DNA of 64,000 nt from assembly GCA_028869135.1 (NCBI GenBank), contig JAGWTC010000002.1, forward strand, positions 124,001 to 188,000. Direction: 5' to 3'. Every line of letters starts with the position of its first letter. The first letter of the stretch is position 1. Source of the stretch: Rhodocyclaceae bacterium (GTDB lineage: Bacteria > Pseudomonadota > Gammaproteobacteria > Burkholderiales > Rhodocyclaceae). Of the stretch, positions 19,126-28,594 are shown one piece after another. Below the pieces are notes generated by a model. The model had not been told where the DNA came from, searched no databases, and was given only the letters and a program-made list of their open reading frames with translations. Both the position numbers and the translations under genes were made by a program.

Positions 19126-21804
19126 ATGCCCTCACTCGCCGAAGCCCTGTCTCTGTCCCGCTATCTCAGCCGTCTTGCGGAAGCCCGCCCCGAACTGGCG
19201 GCTGAGGTCGATGCGGCCTGGTCGAAACCGCTGAGCGCCGACCAGCTCCGGGCCTGGCTGGCGGCGCAGGAACTGACCGAGGACACGCTGAAGCCGGTAC
19301 TGCGGCGCATGAAACAGCGCGCCTACCTGCAGATTGCCGCCCGCGACCTGGCCGGCCTGGCCGCGCTCGACGAAGTGACCGAAGGCATGACCCTGATCGC
19401 CGAGCTCGCGGTCGCGACGGCGTTGCGCGTCCTGACCGCAGCGCTGACCGATCGCCACGGCCATCCGCGCAACGCCGCCGGCGAAGTGCAGCCGCTGATT
19501 GTCATCGGTATGGGCAAGCTCGGCGGGCGCGAGCTGAATGTCTCTTCCGATATCGATCTGATTTTCGTCTACCCCGACGACGGCGAGACGGACGGCGAGC
19601 GCAGCATTTCCAATTTTGAATTTTTTACGCGACTGGGGCGGCAGTTGATCAATGCGATCGCCGACGTCACCGAGCATGGCCAGGTTTTTCGTGTGGACAT
19701 GCGCCTGCGGCCGAACGGCGATTCGGGGCCGCTGGTGTGCAGCTTCGAGATGCTGGAAAACTACTTCATCACGCAGGGCCGCGAGTGGGAGCGCTACGCC
19801 TGGATCAAGGCGCGGCCGCTGAGCGGCGCCGATTCCGGCCGCCTCGACGAGCTCGAGGCCATCCGCCGGCCCTTCGTGTTCCGCAAGTATCTCGACTACG
19901 GCACGATCAACGCGATGCGCGAACTGCACGCGCAGATCCGTCGTGAGGTCGAACGCAAGGACATGGCCGACAACGTCAAGCTCGGGCCCGGCGGAATCCG
20001 CGAGATCGAGTTCATCGCCCAGGTTTTTCAGCTCATTCGCGGTGGTCGCGACCAGAGCCTGCAGGTCAAGCCGACCTGCAGAGTGCTGGCGCGGCTGGCT
20101 GAGCGGGGCCTGCTGCCGCGCGAAGAGTGCGCGGCCCTGACCGAAGCGTATGTTTTCCTGCGTCGCGTCGAGCATCGCCTGCAGTATCTCGACGATGCGC
20201 AAACCCACAGCCTGCCCGTACGCGCCGACGATCGGGAGAGCGTCGCCGTCAGCATGGGCTTCGCGGACTATGCCGCCCTGCTCACCAGGCTGGACGAATA
20301 CCGCAGCTTGGTGTCCAGGCATTTTCATGCGGTGTTCGACGACCCCAACCGAGAAGAGCACTCGCTAGTCGAGGTATGGCAGGCAGCAGAGGACGACAAG
20401 GCCTGCGGCAGCCGGCTGGCCGAGCTCGGCTACAGGGATGCTGAGGCGGTGGCGCAGCGTCTGGCGCAAATGAAAAAGGGCAGCCGCTATCAACAGCTAC
20501 CAGCAGATGGGCGGGCGCGCATCGATGTGCTGGTGCCGCGCCTGGTCGAGGTGGCGACAACGACATCCGACCCGGACGCAACGCTTGCGCGCGGGCTCGA
20601 TCTGCTCGAAGTGATTGCCCGCCGCAGCGCCTATCTGGCCCTGCTTGAGCAATACCCGCAGGCACTCGAAAAAGTGGCGCAAGTCATCGGCTCGGCCTCC
20701 TGGGCGGCGCAGTACCTGCGCGACCATCCCATTCTCCTCGACGAGCTGCTCGATCCGCGCTTGATGGAGCTGACGCCCGATTGGCAAGCTTTCCATGACG
20801 ATCTGGTGCGTATGCTCGACGACGTGGAACCCGACACCGAGCGCCAGATGGACCTGATGCGCGAGGCCCATCATGCGCAAATCTTCCGCGTGCTGACGCA
20901 GGATTTGTCCGGGCTGTACACGGTTGAAAAACTTTCCGATCATCTGTCGGCGCTGGCCGACATCATGCTTGAGGAGGCGGTGCGCCTCGCCTGGAAGAAA
21001 CTGCTGACCCGGCACCGCGACGATCCGCAGTTCGCCGTGATCGCCTACGGCAAGCTCGGCGGCAAGGAGCTGGGTTACTCCTCCGATCTCGATCTGGTCT
21101 TTCTTTTCGACGACGAGGAGCCGAACGCCGGCGAGGTATATGCGCGCCTCGGCACGCGTGTGAACAACTGGTTGTCCGCGCAGACGCCGGCCGGCCAGTT
21201 GTTCGAAACGGATTTGCGCCTGCGCCCCAATGGCGAAAGCGGACTGGTGGTCAGCTCGATGGAGTCCTTCCGCAAATACCAGCTGGAGTCGGCCTGGATC
21301 TGGGAGCACCAGGCCTTGACGCGGGCGCGCTTCGCTGCCGGCGACAAGCGCATCGGCGAGGCTTTCGAGAAGACGCGGATCGACATCCTGCGCACGCCGC
21401 GCGACCGCGCCGTGTTGCGTGCCGAGGTGTTGGGCATGCGTCAGAAAATGCTCGACACGCACGCCAGCAAGGGGCTGGGCAAGGAGGTCTTCGACATCAA
21501 GCACGATCCGGGCGGCCTGATCGACGTCGAGTTCATCGTCCAGTACCTGATCCTGGCGCATGCGCACGAGTTTGCCGAATTGACCGGCAATCTCGGTAAC
21601 ATTGCGCTCCTGAAGATTGCCGCCGACCTGGGCTTGATCCCCGCCGAACTCGCCGAGCAGGTGCGCAATGCCTATCGCGAATATCGTCGCCGCCAGCACG
21701 CGCTGCGCCTGAATGGCGCGCGACCGCGGGTGCCGCCGGCCGAAATGGCCGAGCATATCGCCGCCGTGCGCGGCTTGTGGAAACTGGTTTTTTCCGAGGA
21801 ATAG
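19126..21804 (+). CDS. glnE: Bifunctional glutamine synthetase adenylyltransferase/deadenylase
   Basis: 892 residues (E. coli 946). It has the expected two nucleotidyltransferase domains. The N-terminal one has GMGKLGGRELNVSSDIDLIF near residues 128-147 (adenylyl-removing half); the C-terminal one has AYGKLGGKELGYSSDLDLVF near 638 (adenylylating half). PII signalling sets which half acts on glutamine synthetase, matching activity to nitrogen supply. The ATG at 19126 matches the usual start of short betaproteobacterial forms. It is divergent from yhdP and followed by a terminator before argJ. Confidence 0.95.
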   Translation: MPSLAEALSLSRYLSRLAEARPELAAEVDAAWSKPLSADQLRAWLAAQELTEDTLKPVLRRMKQRAYLQIAARDLAGLAALDEVTEGMTLIAELAVATALRVLTAALTDRHGHPRNAAGEVQPLIVIGMGKLGGRELNVSSDIDLIFVYPDDGETDGERSISNFEFFTRLGRQLINAIADVTEHGQVFRVDMRLRPNGDSGPLVCSFEMLENYFITQGREWERYAWIKARPLSGADSGRLDELEAIRRPFVFRKYLDYGTINAMRELHAQIRREVERKDMADNVKLGPGGIREIEFIAQVFQLIRGGRDQSLQVKPTCRVLARLAERGLLPREECAALTEAYVFLRRVEHRLQYLDDAQTHSLPVRADDRESVAVSMGFADYAALLTRLDEYRSLVSRHFHAVFDDPNREEHSLVEVWQAAEDDKACGSRLAELGYRDAEAVAQRLAQMKKGSRYQQLPADGRARIDVLVPRLVEVATTTSDPDATLARGLDLLEVIARRSAYLALLEQYPQALEKVAQVIGSASWAAQYLRDHPILLDELLDPRLMELTPDWQAFHDDLVRMLDDVEPDTERQMDLMREAHHAQIFRVLTQDLSGLYTVEKLSDHLSALADIMLEEAVRLAWKKLLTRHRDDPQFAVIAYGKLGGKELGYSSDLDLVFLFDDEEPNAGEVYARLGTRVNNWLSAQTPAGQLFETDLRLRPNGESGLVVSSMESFRKYQLESAWIWEHQALTRARFAAGDKRIGEAFEKTRIDILRTPRDRAVLRAEVLGMRQKMLDTHASKGLGKEVFDIKHDPGGLIDVEFIVQYLILAHAHEFAELTGNLGNIALLKIAADLGLIPAELAEQVRNAYREYRRRQHALRLNGARPRVPPAEMAEHIAAVRGLWKLVFSEE

Positions 21805-21835
21805 GCGGGACGGGAAGCACCCCGCCCGGTTTTTT
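21804..21835 (+). terminator. Rho-independent terminator after glnE
   Basis: The 6-bp stem GGCGGG/CCCGCC (21804-21809 with 21821-21826) is followed within 3 nt by six T residues. It overlaps the last bases of the glnE stop codon. Confidence 0.6.
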
Positions 21836-21852
21836 GAATTTAAGGATTAGAG

Positions 21853-23088
21853 ATGCCCGTCAATTACACCCCCAGCACTCCCGATCAACTCCATGCCGTC
21901 GGCGGTGTGCGACTGGGCGTGGCCGAAGCCGAAGTGCGCAAGAAGAACCGCAAGGACCTGACCCTGATCGAACTGGCGCCGGGCAGCGTTGCCGCCGGGG
22001 TGTTCACGCAGAACCGCTTCTGCGCCGCGCCGGTCACGCTGTGCCGCAGCCATCTGGCGACGGGCAAGGACATCCGCGCGCTGGTCATCAACACCGGCAT
22101 CGCCAATGCCGGCACCGGCGAGCCGGGCATGCAGGCAGCCCAGGCGACCTGCGATGCCGTGGCCAAGCTGCTCGGCATCGAAGCGCGTCAGGTGCTGCCG
22201 TTCTCGACCGGCGTGATCCTCGAGCTGTTGCCGACCGACCGGGTCATCGCCGGACTGCCCAAGGCCCAGGCCAATCTCAAGGCCGCTGGCTGGCATGATG
22301 CGGCGCAAGGCATCATGACCACCGACACGGTGCACAAGGCCGCCTCGCGCCAGCTCGAGATTGCCGGCAAGACCGTGACCATCACCGGCATCTCCAAGGG
22401 CGCCGGCATGATCCGCCCGAACATGGCCACCATGCTCGGTTTCCTCGCTACCGACGCCGGCATCCCGGCCGCGCTCCTGGAAAAACTCGTCAAGGAAGCC
22501 GCCGACCAGAGTTTCAACTGCATCACCGTCGACGGCGACACCTCGACCAACGACTCCTTCATCATGATCGCCACCGGCGCGGCCGGCGTGAGCGTCGACG
22601 AGAAGCACGCGCAATGGAATGAACTCAAGAGCACGCTGATCGGCGTGGCGCGCGAGCTGGCGCAGGCGATCGTGCGCGACGGCGAGGGCGCGACCAAATT
22701 CATCAGCATCCAGGTCGGCGGCGGCAAGAACACCGAGGAGTGCCGCATGGTCGGCTATGCCATCGGCCACTCGCCGCTGGTCAAGACCGCCTTCTTCGCG
22801 TCCGACCCCAATCTCGGCCGCATTCAGGCCGCGATCGGCTACGCCGGCATTTCCGATCTCGACGTGAGCAAGACCAGGATCTGGCTGTCCTCCAACGGCG
22901 AAGAGGCGTTGGTGTCCGAACACGGCGGCCGCGCCGCCGGCTACGAGGAAGCCACGGGCTCGCGCATCATGAAGGCGGCGGAAATCACCATCCGCATCGA
23001 TCTGGGTCGCGGCAACGCCGAAACCACGATCTGGTCCTGCGACTTCTCCTACGACTACGTGAAGATCAACGCCGACTACCGCAGCTGA
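21853..23088 (+). CDS. argJ: Bifunctional ornithine acetyltransferase/N-acetylglutamate synthase
   Basis: 411-residue Ntn-type enzyme of the cyclic arginine pathway, moving the acetyl group from N-acetylornithine to glutamate. Self-cleavage is expected before Thr193 in [16 protein letters not shown], which becomes the nucleophile of the beta chain. Other family marks are [32 protein letters not shown] and [11 protein letters not shown]. The start ([20 protein letters not shown]) has AAGGA about 10 nt upstream. It stands alone between two terminators. Whether it also uses acetyl-CoA (bifunctional) cannot be read from sequence alone. Confidence 0.95.
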   Translation: MPVNYTPSTPDQLHAVGGVRLGVAEAEVRKKNRKDLTLIELAPGSVAAGVFTQNRFCAAPVTLCRSHLATGKDIRALVINTGIANAGTGEPGMQAAQATCDAVAKLLGIEARQVLPFSTGVILELLPTDRVIAGLPKAQANLKAAGWHDAAQGIMTTDTVHKAASRQLEIAGKTVTITGISKGAGMIRPNMATMLGFLATDAGIPAALLEKLVKEAADQSFNCITVDGDTSTNDSFIMIATGAAGVSVDEKHAQWNELKSTLIGVARELAQAIVRDGEGATKFISIQVGGGKNTEECRMVGYAIGHSPLVKTAFFASDPNLGRIQAAIGYAGISDLDVSKTRIWLSSNGEEALVSEHGGRAAGYEEATGSRIMKAAEITIRIDLGRGNAETTIWSCDFSYDYVKINADYRS

Positions 23089-23110
23089 TTTGCCCTGAAC
23101 CGATAAATAA

Positions 23111-23136
23111 AAAGCCCCGCGATGCGGGGCTTTTTT
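23111..23136. terminator. Bidirectional terminator between argJ and apaG
   Basis: Ten-base arms AAAGCCCCGC/GCGGGGCTTT around a GAT loop, with an A-run on the left and six T residues on the right. It can serve both convergent genes. Confidence 0.85.
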
Positions 23137-23153
23137 CCGGGGCGCGGCCTTGC

Positions 23154-23537
23154 TCAGTGCAGCACGCGCGGCATCGACAATACGAACTCCGGAATTTCTG
23201 CCTCGAACTGGGTGCCGTCCTCCGCCGTCATCTGATAACTGCCGCGCATGGTGCCGACCGCCGTGGTCAGGGCGCAGCCGCTGGTGTATTCGAATTCCTG
23301 GTCCGGCGCCAGCAGCGGCTGGTGGCCGACGACGCCGAGCCCCTTGACCTCCTGCACGTCGCCATCGGCGTCGGTAATGATCCAGTGGCGCGAGATCAGC
23401 TGGGCCGGAACGGTGCCGACGTTGCGGATGGTGATGTGGTACGCGAAGACGAAACGGTCGCCGGCCACGTCGGACTGCTCGGGCAGGTATTCGGTTTCGA
23501 CCAGGACCTGAATGTCGTATTTCTTGCTTTCAGCCAT
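23154..23537 (-). CDS. apaG: ApaG (Co2+/Mg2+ efflux-associated protein)
   Basis: 127-residue beta-sandwich protein of the ApaG/DUF525 family, with RFVFAYHITIRNVGTVPAQL, SRHWIITDADGDVQEVKG and the glycine-rich GVVGHQPLLAPDQEFEYTSG. Biochemical role is unsettled; the name comes from its link to apaH and cobalt/magnesium phenotypes. I start at ATG 23537 (MAESKKYDIQVLVE); upstream in-frame codons are not family-like. It converges with argJ and diverges from rpe. Confidence 0.92.
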   Translation of the reverse strand: MAESKKYDIQVLVETEYLPEQSDVAGDRFVFAYHITIRNVGTVPAQLISRHWIITDADGDVQEVKGLGVVGHQPLLAPDQEFEYTSGCALTTAVGTMRGSYQMTAEDGTQFEAEIPEFVLSMPRVLH

Positions 23538-23717
23538 CCCGGCATTCCACACGAATTTGCGCCGGCCTGCAACCGTGACGCAGTAATGAAATAGCCAGAG
23601 GTACCCGCTTCGGCCCTTTTCTCCGTGGCCAAAGAGAATCCCGCAAGGCAAGGGGAGGGTTGGGAAAGGGAGGCTATCGCGCTAAAATTGCGCTTTGCTC
23701 CGAAGCGGAACGCCATC

Positions 23718-24410
23718 ATGTCCCATCGCATTGCTCCCAGCCTGCTTTCCGCCGATTTTTCCAAGCTCGGCGAAGAAGTGCGCAATGTCGTCGCTGCCGG
23801 CGCCGACTGGATTCATTTCGACGTGATGGACAACCACTATGTCCCCAATCTGACCATCGGCCCCATGGTCTGCGAGGCGATCCGCCCGCACACCACCGCG
23901 CCCATCGACGTGCATCTGATGGTCAAGCCCGTGGACCGCATCATTCCCGATTTCGCCAAGGCCGGCGCCAATGTCATTACCTTCCATCCGGAAGCGTCCG
24001 ACCATATTGACCGTTCGCTGTCGCTGATCCGCGAGCACGGCTGCATGGCGGGTCTGGTCTTCAATCCGGCCACGCCCTTGCACTATCTCGATTACGTCAT
24101 GGACAAGATCGACATCGTTCTGCTGATGAGCGTGAACCCCGGTTTCGGCGGACAGAAGTTCATTCCCGAAACCCTGGTCAAGCTGCGCGAGACGCGCCAG
24201 CGCCTCGATGCCTACAAGGAAAAGACCGGCCGCGCCATCATGCTGGAGATCGACGGCGGCGTGAAGATCGACAATATCGCCGAGATCGCCAGGGCCGGCG
24301 CCTGCACCTTCGTCGCCGGCTCGGCCGTCTTCGGCGCCGGCAAGGACAGCGACCCGCACCGCTACGACAGCGTCATCGGGGCGCTGCGCGCTGAGCTGGC
24401 GAAGCAGTAA
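23718..24410 (+). CDS. rpe: Ribulose-phosphate 3-epimerase
   Basis: TIM-barrel enzyme of the pentose phosphate pathway interconverting ribulose 5-phosphate and xylulose 5-phosphate. At 230 residues it has the full family pattern: [34 protein letters not shown] (catalytic Asp and metal His), [24 protein letters not shown] and [16 protein letters not shown] 23718 is chosen because homologues begin at this point. First gene of the rpe-gph-trp cluster usual in betaproteobacteria. Confidence 0.96.
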   Translation: MSHRIAPSLLSADFSKLGEEVRNVVAAGADWIHFDVMDNHYVPNLTIGPMVCEAIRPHTTAPIDVHLMVKPVDRIIPDFAKAGANVITFHPEASDHIDRSLSLIREHGCMAGLVFNPATPLHYLDYVMDKIDIVLLMSVNPGFGGQKFIPETLVKLRETRQRLDAYKEKTGRAIMLEIDGGVKIDNIAEIARAGACTFVAGSAVFGAGKDSDPHRYDSVIGALRAELAKQ

Positions 24411-24420
24411 AAGCAAGGCA

Positions 24421-24541
24421 AGGTCAAACGCAAGCCACCAAGTGACCAAGAACACAAAGTCTCGCCAAGAAGGGCAAAAGCAACCTCATCGTGTAGGGTG
24501 TTCTCGGTGCAAGCTTGGTGTCCTTCGTGGTGAAAGATTTT
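24421..24541. repeat. Inverted-arm repeat, copy A (between rpe and gph)
   Basis: The left arm carries CCACCAAG (24435-24442) followed by further CCAAG/ACAAAG units; the right arm carries the reverse pattern CTTGGTG (24514-24520) and CTTCGTGGTG (24523-24532). The two arms are imperfectly complementary and sit ~50 nt apart. The left arm resembles the reverse complement of the right arm of copy B over about 50 nt. The right end runs into the TTG start of gph. The family recurs at 27418-27525, 28595-29058 and 33959-34010. Confidence 0.65.
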
Positions 24542-25226
24542 GATTTTCCCTGCCCCGATCAAATCCGTATCCCTCGACCTTGACGGCACCCTGCTCGACA
24601 CGGTGCCTGATCTTGCCGTCGCGGCGAACGCCATGTTGCGCGAGCTGCAATTGCCCGAGCGCAGCGACGAAGAATTGCGTACCTTCGTCGGCGGCGGCAT
24701 TCCGCGTTTCGTGCTGTGGTGTCTGCCCGAGGGCCGGCGCGAATCGACGTTCCATGCCGGCGCCATCGAAATCTTCAAGCGCCACTACGCTCTGAGCAAC
24801 GGCCGGCATTCGATCCTGTATCCCGGTGTTCGGGAAGGCATGGAGGGGTTCAGGCGTCTCGGCGTCCGCATGGCCTGCATCACCAACAAGGCCGCCGCCT
24901 TCAGCGAACCGTTGCTGCAGATGACCGGCCTCTCGCCGTATTTCGAGTTCACCCTGTCCGGCGACAGCCTGCCCGAGAAGAAACCGCATCCCATGCCGCT
25001 GCTGGAGGCCTGCAAACGCCTGGGCTCCGAGTCGGCTTGTCATATGCATATCGGCGATTCCAGGCACGATGCTGCGGCCGCGCAAGCCGCCGGCTGCATC
25101 AGCGTGACGCTGCCCTACGGCTATAACGAAGGTGAGGATGTGCGCGCCTTGTTACACGAAGGAGCCACAGATGTTATAGTTCCCAGCGTGGAAGCCGCGC
25201 TGGAACTGATCCTGCGGCCGGATTAA
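24540..25226 (+). CDS. gph: Phosphoglycolate phosphatase
   Basis: HAD-superfamily phosphatase, 228 residues, that removes phosphate from 2-phosphoglycolate. Motif I is SLDLDGTLLDTVPDLA with the nucleophile and acid Asp pair; motif II lies near ACITNKAAAF; motif III is the Lys of LPEKKPHPMPLLEA; motif IV is HIGDSRHDAAAAQAAG. The only workable start upstream of motif I is TTG at 24540, since the first ATG comes after the catalytic motif. That TTG lies at the right edge of repeat copy A, so the insertion seems to have supplied the present start region. Between rpe and trpE as in other betaproteobacteria. Confidence 0.9.
   Translation: MIFPAPIKSVSLDLDGTLLDTVPDLAVAANAMLRELQLPERSDEELRTFVGGGIPRFVLWCLPEGRRESTFHAGAIEIFKRHYALSNGRHSILYPGVREGMEGFRRLGVRMACITNKAAAFSEPLLQMTGLSPYFEFTLSGDSLPEKKPHPMPLLEACKRLGSESACHMHIGDSRHDAAAAQAAGCISVTLPYGYNEGEDVRALLHEGATDVIVPSVEAALELILRPD
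25149..25177 (+). promoter_or_regulatory. Candidate promoter for the trp leader
   Basis: TTGTTA (25149-25154) and TGTTAT (25172-25177) are spaced by 17 nt, each matching 4 of 6 consensus bases. They lie inside the end of gph, with the start point expected near 25184, about 60 nt before the leader peptide. Inference from pattern only. Confidence 0.35.
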
Positions 25227-25245
25227 ACAAACCCATCTCCATCCC

Positions 25246-25317
25246 ATGAGCAAAACCACCAACAAGCGCCTCATCGAGGCGGAGGCATGGCCCTGGCGCC
25301 TTCAGCGCCCGGTATGA
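25246..25317 (+). CDS. Candidate Trp leader peptide (TrpL-like)
   Basis: A 23-codon reading frame 20 nt after gph encodes MSKTTNKRLIEAEAWPWRLQ and three more residues. Two Trp codons, normally rare, lie close together (WPW) before a hairpin and a terminator-like stem ahead of trpE. That is the arrangement of an attenuation leader: scarce charged tRNA-Trp would stall the ribosome at these codons. No good Shine-Dalgarno is seen, the main weakness. Confidence 0.45.
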   Translation: MSKTTNKRLIEAEAWPWRLQRPV

Positions 25318-25326
25318 CCCTGTCCG

Positions 25327-25354
25327 GCGCATTCGCACAATGCGCTGTTGTTTT
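25327..25354 (+). terminator. Candidate trp attenuator hairpin
   Basis: A perfect 7-bp stem GCGCATT/AATGCGC (25327-25333 with 25339-25345, loop CGCAC) is followed by TGTTGTTTT. A competing pairing is available between GCGCCCGG (25305-25312) and CCGGCGC (25324-25330), which uses the same 5' stem bases, so antiterminator and terminator would exclude each other. It ends 19 nt before the trpE ATG. Confidence 0.5.
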
Positions 25355-25372
25355 GCTGTGTTTGGAGCTCCC

Positions 25373-26848
25373 ATGAACGAAACCGAATTTTCCCGGCTGG
25401 CCGCCGCAGGCTATAACCGCATCCCGGTTACGCTGCGCATTCCTGCCGATCTCGACACGCCGCTGTCGCTCTACCTCAAGCTGGCCGACGCACCCTACAC
25501 CTATCTGCTCGAATCCGTGGAGGGGGGCGAGCGTTTCGGCCGCTATTCCTTCATCGGCCTGGCCGCCAGGACGCGCATCGAGGTCCGCGGCGATCTCATT
25601 CGCGTCTTCGAGGGAGGCAGCATTGCGCTGGAGGACGACCAGACCCCGCCGCTGGACTTCATCAGCAACTACATGGCGCAGTTCAAGGTGCCCGACCTGC
25701 CCGAGCTGCCACGCTCCTGCGGCGGCCTGGTCGGCAGCTTCGGGTACGACACCGTGCGCTATGTCGAGAAAAAGCTTGCCGCAAGCGCCAAGAAGGACAC
25801 CCTGGGTACGCCCGACATCTCGCTGATGCTGTCGGACGAGATTGCCATCGTCGACAATCTCGCCGGCATGTTGACTCTGGTCATCTATGCCGATGCAAGC
25901 CAGGCCGATGCCTGGGCCGCTGCGCAGGCGCGTTTGCGCAATCTGGTCGGCGAATTGCGCAAGCCCTTGTGCATCCCGCAGGATGTCGGTGGCGGCGTTA
26001 CCGCGCCGGTATCCGAGTTCGGCGAGGCCGAATTCAAGGCGGCGGTGCGTCGCGCCAAGCAATACATTATCGACGGCGACATCATGCAGGTGGTGCTGTC
26101 GCAGCGCATGAGCAAACCCTTCACGGCGACGCCGCTCTCGCTGTACCGCTCGCTGCGCACGCTGAATCCGTCGCCTTACATGTTCTTCTTCAACTTCGGC
26201 GATTACCATGTCGTCGGCGCTTCGCCTGAAATCCTGGTGCGGCTCGAAGACGGCACGGTGACGGTGCGGCCCATCGCCGGCACGCGCCCGCGCGGCAGGG
26301 ATCAGGCGGCGGATGCGGCTTATGCCGCCGAGCTGCTGGCCGACCCCAAGGAGCGCGCCGAACACCTGATGCTGCTCGACCTCGGCCGCAACGACGTCGG
26401 CCGCGTCGCGGCCACCGGCAGCGTCAAGGTGACCGAGCAGTTCATCATCGAACGCTACTCGCATGTAATGCACATTGTCTCCAATGTCGAAGGCAAGCTG
26501 AAGCCCGGCGCAGACGCCATGGCCGTGCTCAAGGCCAGCTTTCCGGCCGGCACCGTTTCCGGCGCGCCCAAGGTGCGGGCGATGGAAATCATCGACGAGC
26601 TGGAACCGTCCAAGCGCGGCATCTACGCCGGCGCGGTCGGCTATCTCGGTTTCAACGGCGATATGGATATTGCCATTGCGATCCGCACGGCCGTGGTCAA
26701 GGATGGCTATATCCATGTGCAGGCGGGCGCCGGCATCGTGGCCGATTCCGACCCGGACGCGGAGTGGACAGAAACCCAGAACAAGGCGAAGGCCGCATTG
26801 CGCGCTGCCGAGCTGGCCGAGGAAAGAAGGGATCTGCAATGCTTCTGA
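25373..26848 (+). CDS. trpE: Anthranilate synthase component I
   Basis: 491-residue chorismate-using subunit that makes anthranilate with ammonia passed from TrpG. The N-terminal region includes [20 protein letters not shown] (LLES is part of the Trp feedback site in known enzymes). The C-terminal catalytic part has [40 protein letters not shown] and [22 protein letters not shown] precedes ATG 25373 at 5 nt. Its end overlaps trpG by 10 nt, so the subunits are made in balance. Probably controlled by the leader just upstream plus feedback. Confidence 0.96.
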   Translation: MNETEFSRLAAAGYNRIPVTLRIPADLDTPLSLYLKLADAPYTYLLESVEGGERFGRYSFIGLAARTRIEVRGDLIRVFEGGSIALEDDQTPPLDFISNYMAQFKVPDLPELPRSCGGLVGSFGYDTVRYVEKKLAASAKKDTLGTPDISLMLSDEIAIVDNLAGMLTLVIYADASQADAWAAAQARLRNLVGELRKPLCIPQDVGGGVTAPVSEFGEAEFKAAVRRAKQYIIDGDIMQVVLSQRMSKPFTATPLSLYRSLRTLNPSPYMFFFNFGDYHVVGASPEILVRLEDGTVTVRPIAGTRPRGRDQAADAAYAAELLADPKERAEHLMLLDLGRNDVGRVAATGSVKVTEQFIIERYSHVMHIVSNVEGKLKPGADAMAVLKASFPAGTVSGAPKVRAMEIIDELEPSKRGIYAGAVGYLGFNGDMDIAIAIRTAVVKDGYIHVQAGAGIVADSDPDAEWTETQNKAKAALRAAELAEERRDLQCF

Positions 26849-27402
26849 TGCTCGACAACTACGATTCCTTTACCTACAACCTCGTGCAGTACTTCGGCGA
26901 GCTGGGTGAGGATGTGCGCGTGTATCGCAACGACGAAATCACGCTCGAAGAAATCGCAAAGCTCAATCCGGCACGCATCGTGGTGTCGCCTGGCCCCTGT
27001 TCGCCCGCCGAAGCCGGCATCTCGGTGCCGCTGATTCGCGAGTTCGCCGGCAAGATTCCGCTGCTCGGCGTTTGCCTCGGCCACCAGAGCATAGGCGCGG
27101 CCTTCGGCGGCGACATCGTGCATGCCAAGCAACTGATGCACGGCAAGACTTCGCCCGTGCACCACAATGACGTCGGCGTATTCAAGGGCCTGCCGAATCC
27201 GCTGACAGTGACGCGCTATCACTCGCTGGCGATCAAGCGCGAGACGCTGCCGGATTGCCTGGAAGTGACCGCCTGGACCGACGATGGCGAGATCATGGGC
27301 GTGCGCCACAAGACGCTGGATGTGGAGGGCGTGCAGTTCCACCCCGAGTCCATACTGACCGAGCGGGGGCACGATTTGTTGAAGAACTTTCTGAAAAGCT
27401 GA
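26839..27402 (+). CDS. trpG: Anthranilate synthase component II (glutamine amidotransferase)
   Basis: 187-residue class I amidotransferase giving ammonia to TrpE. Catalytic Cys79 lies in [12 protein letters not shown], and His168 and Glu170 in [11 protein letters not shown]. The [18 protein letters not shown] start is typical. A single TrpG often also serves folate PabA function in bacteria lacking a separate pabA; that cannot be judged here. ATG 26839 lies inside the end of trpE. Confidence 0.96.
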   Translation: MLLMLDNYDSFTYNLVQYFGELGEDVRVYRNDEITLEEIAKLNPARIVVSPGPCSPAEAGISVPLIREFAGKIPLLGVCLGHQSIGAAFGGDIVHAKQLMHGKTSPVHHNDVGVFKGLPNPLTVTRYHSLAIKRETLPDCLEVTAWTDDGEIMGVRHKTLDVEGVQFHPESILTERGHDLLKNFLKS

Positions 27403-27417
27403 AACCGCTAAAGCGGG

Positions 27418-27525
27418 CTACCAAGACACCAGGAACACCCGGAACCACCAGGAAAGCCGGATACGATTCGGGGGCTTTGCTCTTCTTGGTGCAACCTTGT
27501 GTTCTTGTTGCCTTGGTGGTTCGCA
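27418..27525. repeat. Inverted-arm repeat, copy B (between trpG and trpD)
   Basis: The left arm starts ACCAAGACACCAGGAACAC (27419-27437); the right arm contains CTTCTTGGTG (27482-27491) and CTTGGTGGTT (27512-27521). It fills nearly the whole 147-bp trpG-trpD gap. No T-run follows, so it should not stop transcription. The right flank leads into GAAAGGTTTAA and then the trpD ATG. Confidence 0.65.
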
Positions 27526-27549
27526 ATTGATTTTGCTTGAAAGGTTTAA

Positions 27550-28584
27550 ATGATTACTCCCCAACAAGCGCTGCAACGCGTCATTGAGAGTCGGGAGATC
27601 TTCCACGACGAGATGCTGCACTTGATGCGTCAGATCATGGCCGGCGAAGTTTCGCCCGCCATGGTCGCCGCGATTCTCGCCGGCCTGCGCGTCAAGAAGG
27701 AAACCATAGGCGAGATCGCCGCCGCCGCGACCGTCATGCGCGAGCTGGCGACCAAGGTCGAGATCGCCGACAAGACCGGCTTCGTTGATATCGTCGGCAC
27801 CGGCGGCGACGGCGCGCACACCTTCAATATCTCCACCGCCTCGACCTTCGTGATTGCCGCCGCCGGCGGCAAGGTTGCCAAGCACGGCGGCCGCAGCGTG
27901 TCGTCCAGCTCCGGCAGCGCCGACGCTTTCGAGGCCCTGGGCACCAATATCATGCTCAAGCCCGAACAGGTGGCCGAATGCCTGCAGGCGACCGGTATTG
28001 GCTTCATGTTCGCGCCGAATCACCATAACGCCATGAAGAACGTCGCGCCCATCCGCAAGGAAATGGGTGTGCGCACCATCTTCAATATCCTGGGGCCGCT
28101 GACCAATCCGGCCGGCGCGCCGAATACCCTGATGGGCGTATTCCACCCGGATCTCGTCGGCATCCAGGTGCGCGTCATGCAGCGCCTCGGCGCTGAGCAC
28201 GTGCTGATCGTGCACGGCAAGGACGGCATGGACGAGATTTCGCTGGGCGCATCGACGATGGTCGGCGAACTCAAGAACGGCGAAGTCAGCGAATACGAAA
28301 TCCATCCGGAGGACCTGGGTTTCGCCATGTCCTCCAGTCGCAATCTGCGTGTCGCCAACCCGGCTGAGTCCAAGGCCATGCTGCTGGCCGCAATCGACGG
28401 CGGCGCGCCCTGCATTCAGGCTGCGCGCGACATCGTCACCCTGAATGCCGGCGCCGCCCTGTACACCGCCGGCCGCGCGGACTCCATAGCCGAGGGCGTC
28501 AAACAGGCCCGCGAAGCCATCACCAGCGGCGCAGCCCGCGCCAAGGTCGATGAATTTGTCCAATACACCCGGAAGTACAACTAA
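27550..28584 (+). CDS. trpD: Anthranilate phosphoribosyltransferase
   Basis: 344-residue enzyme that transfers phosphoribose from PRPP to anthranilate. It shows the glycine-rich PRPP loop [17 protein letters not shown], the [15 protein letters not shown] stretch, and [18 protein letters not shown] with the anthranilate-contact region. The AAAGG box before ATG 27550 lies just outside repeat copy B. Third structural gene of the trp cluster. Confidence 0.96.
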   Translation: MITPQQALQRVIESREIFHDEMLHLMRQIMAGEVSPAMVAAILAGLRVKKETIGEIAAAATVMRELATKVEIADKTGFVDIVGTGGDGAHTFNISTASTFVIAAAGGKVAKHGGRSVSSSSGSADAFEALGTNIMLKPEQVAECLQATGIGFMFAPNHHNAMKNVAPIRKEMGVRTIFNILGPLTNPAGAPNTLMGVFHPDLVGIQVRVMQRLGAEHVLIVHGKDGMDEISLGASTMVGELKNGEVSEYEIHPEDLGFAMSSSRNLRVANPAESKAMLLAAIDGGAPCIQAARDIVTLNAGAALYTAGRADSIAEGVKQAREAITSGAARAKVDEFVQYTRKYN

Positions 28585-28594
28585 AGATCAAAAA

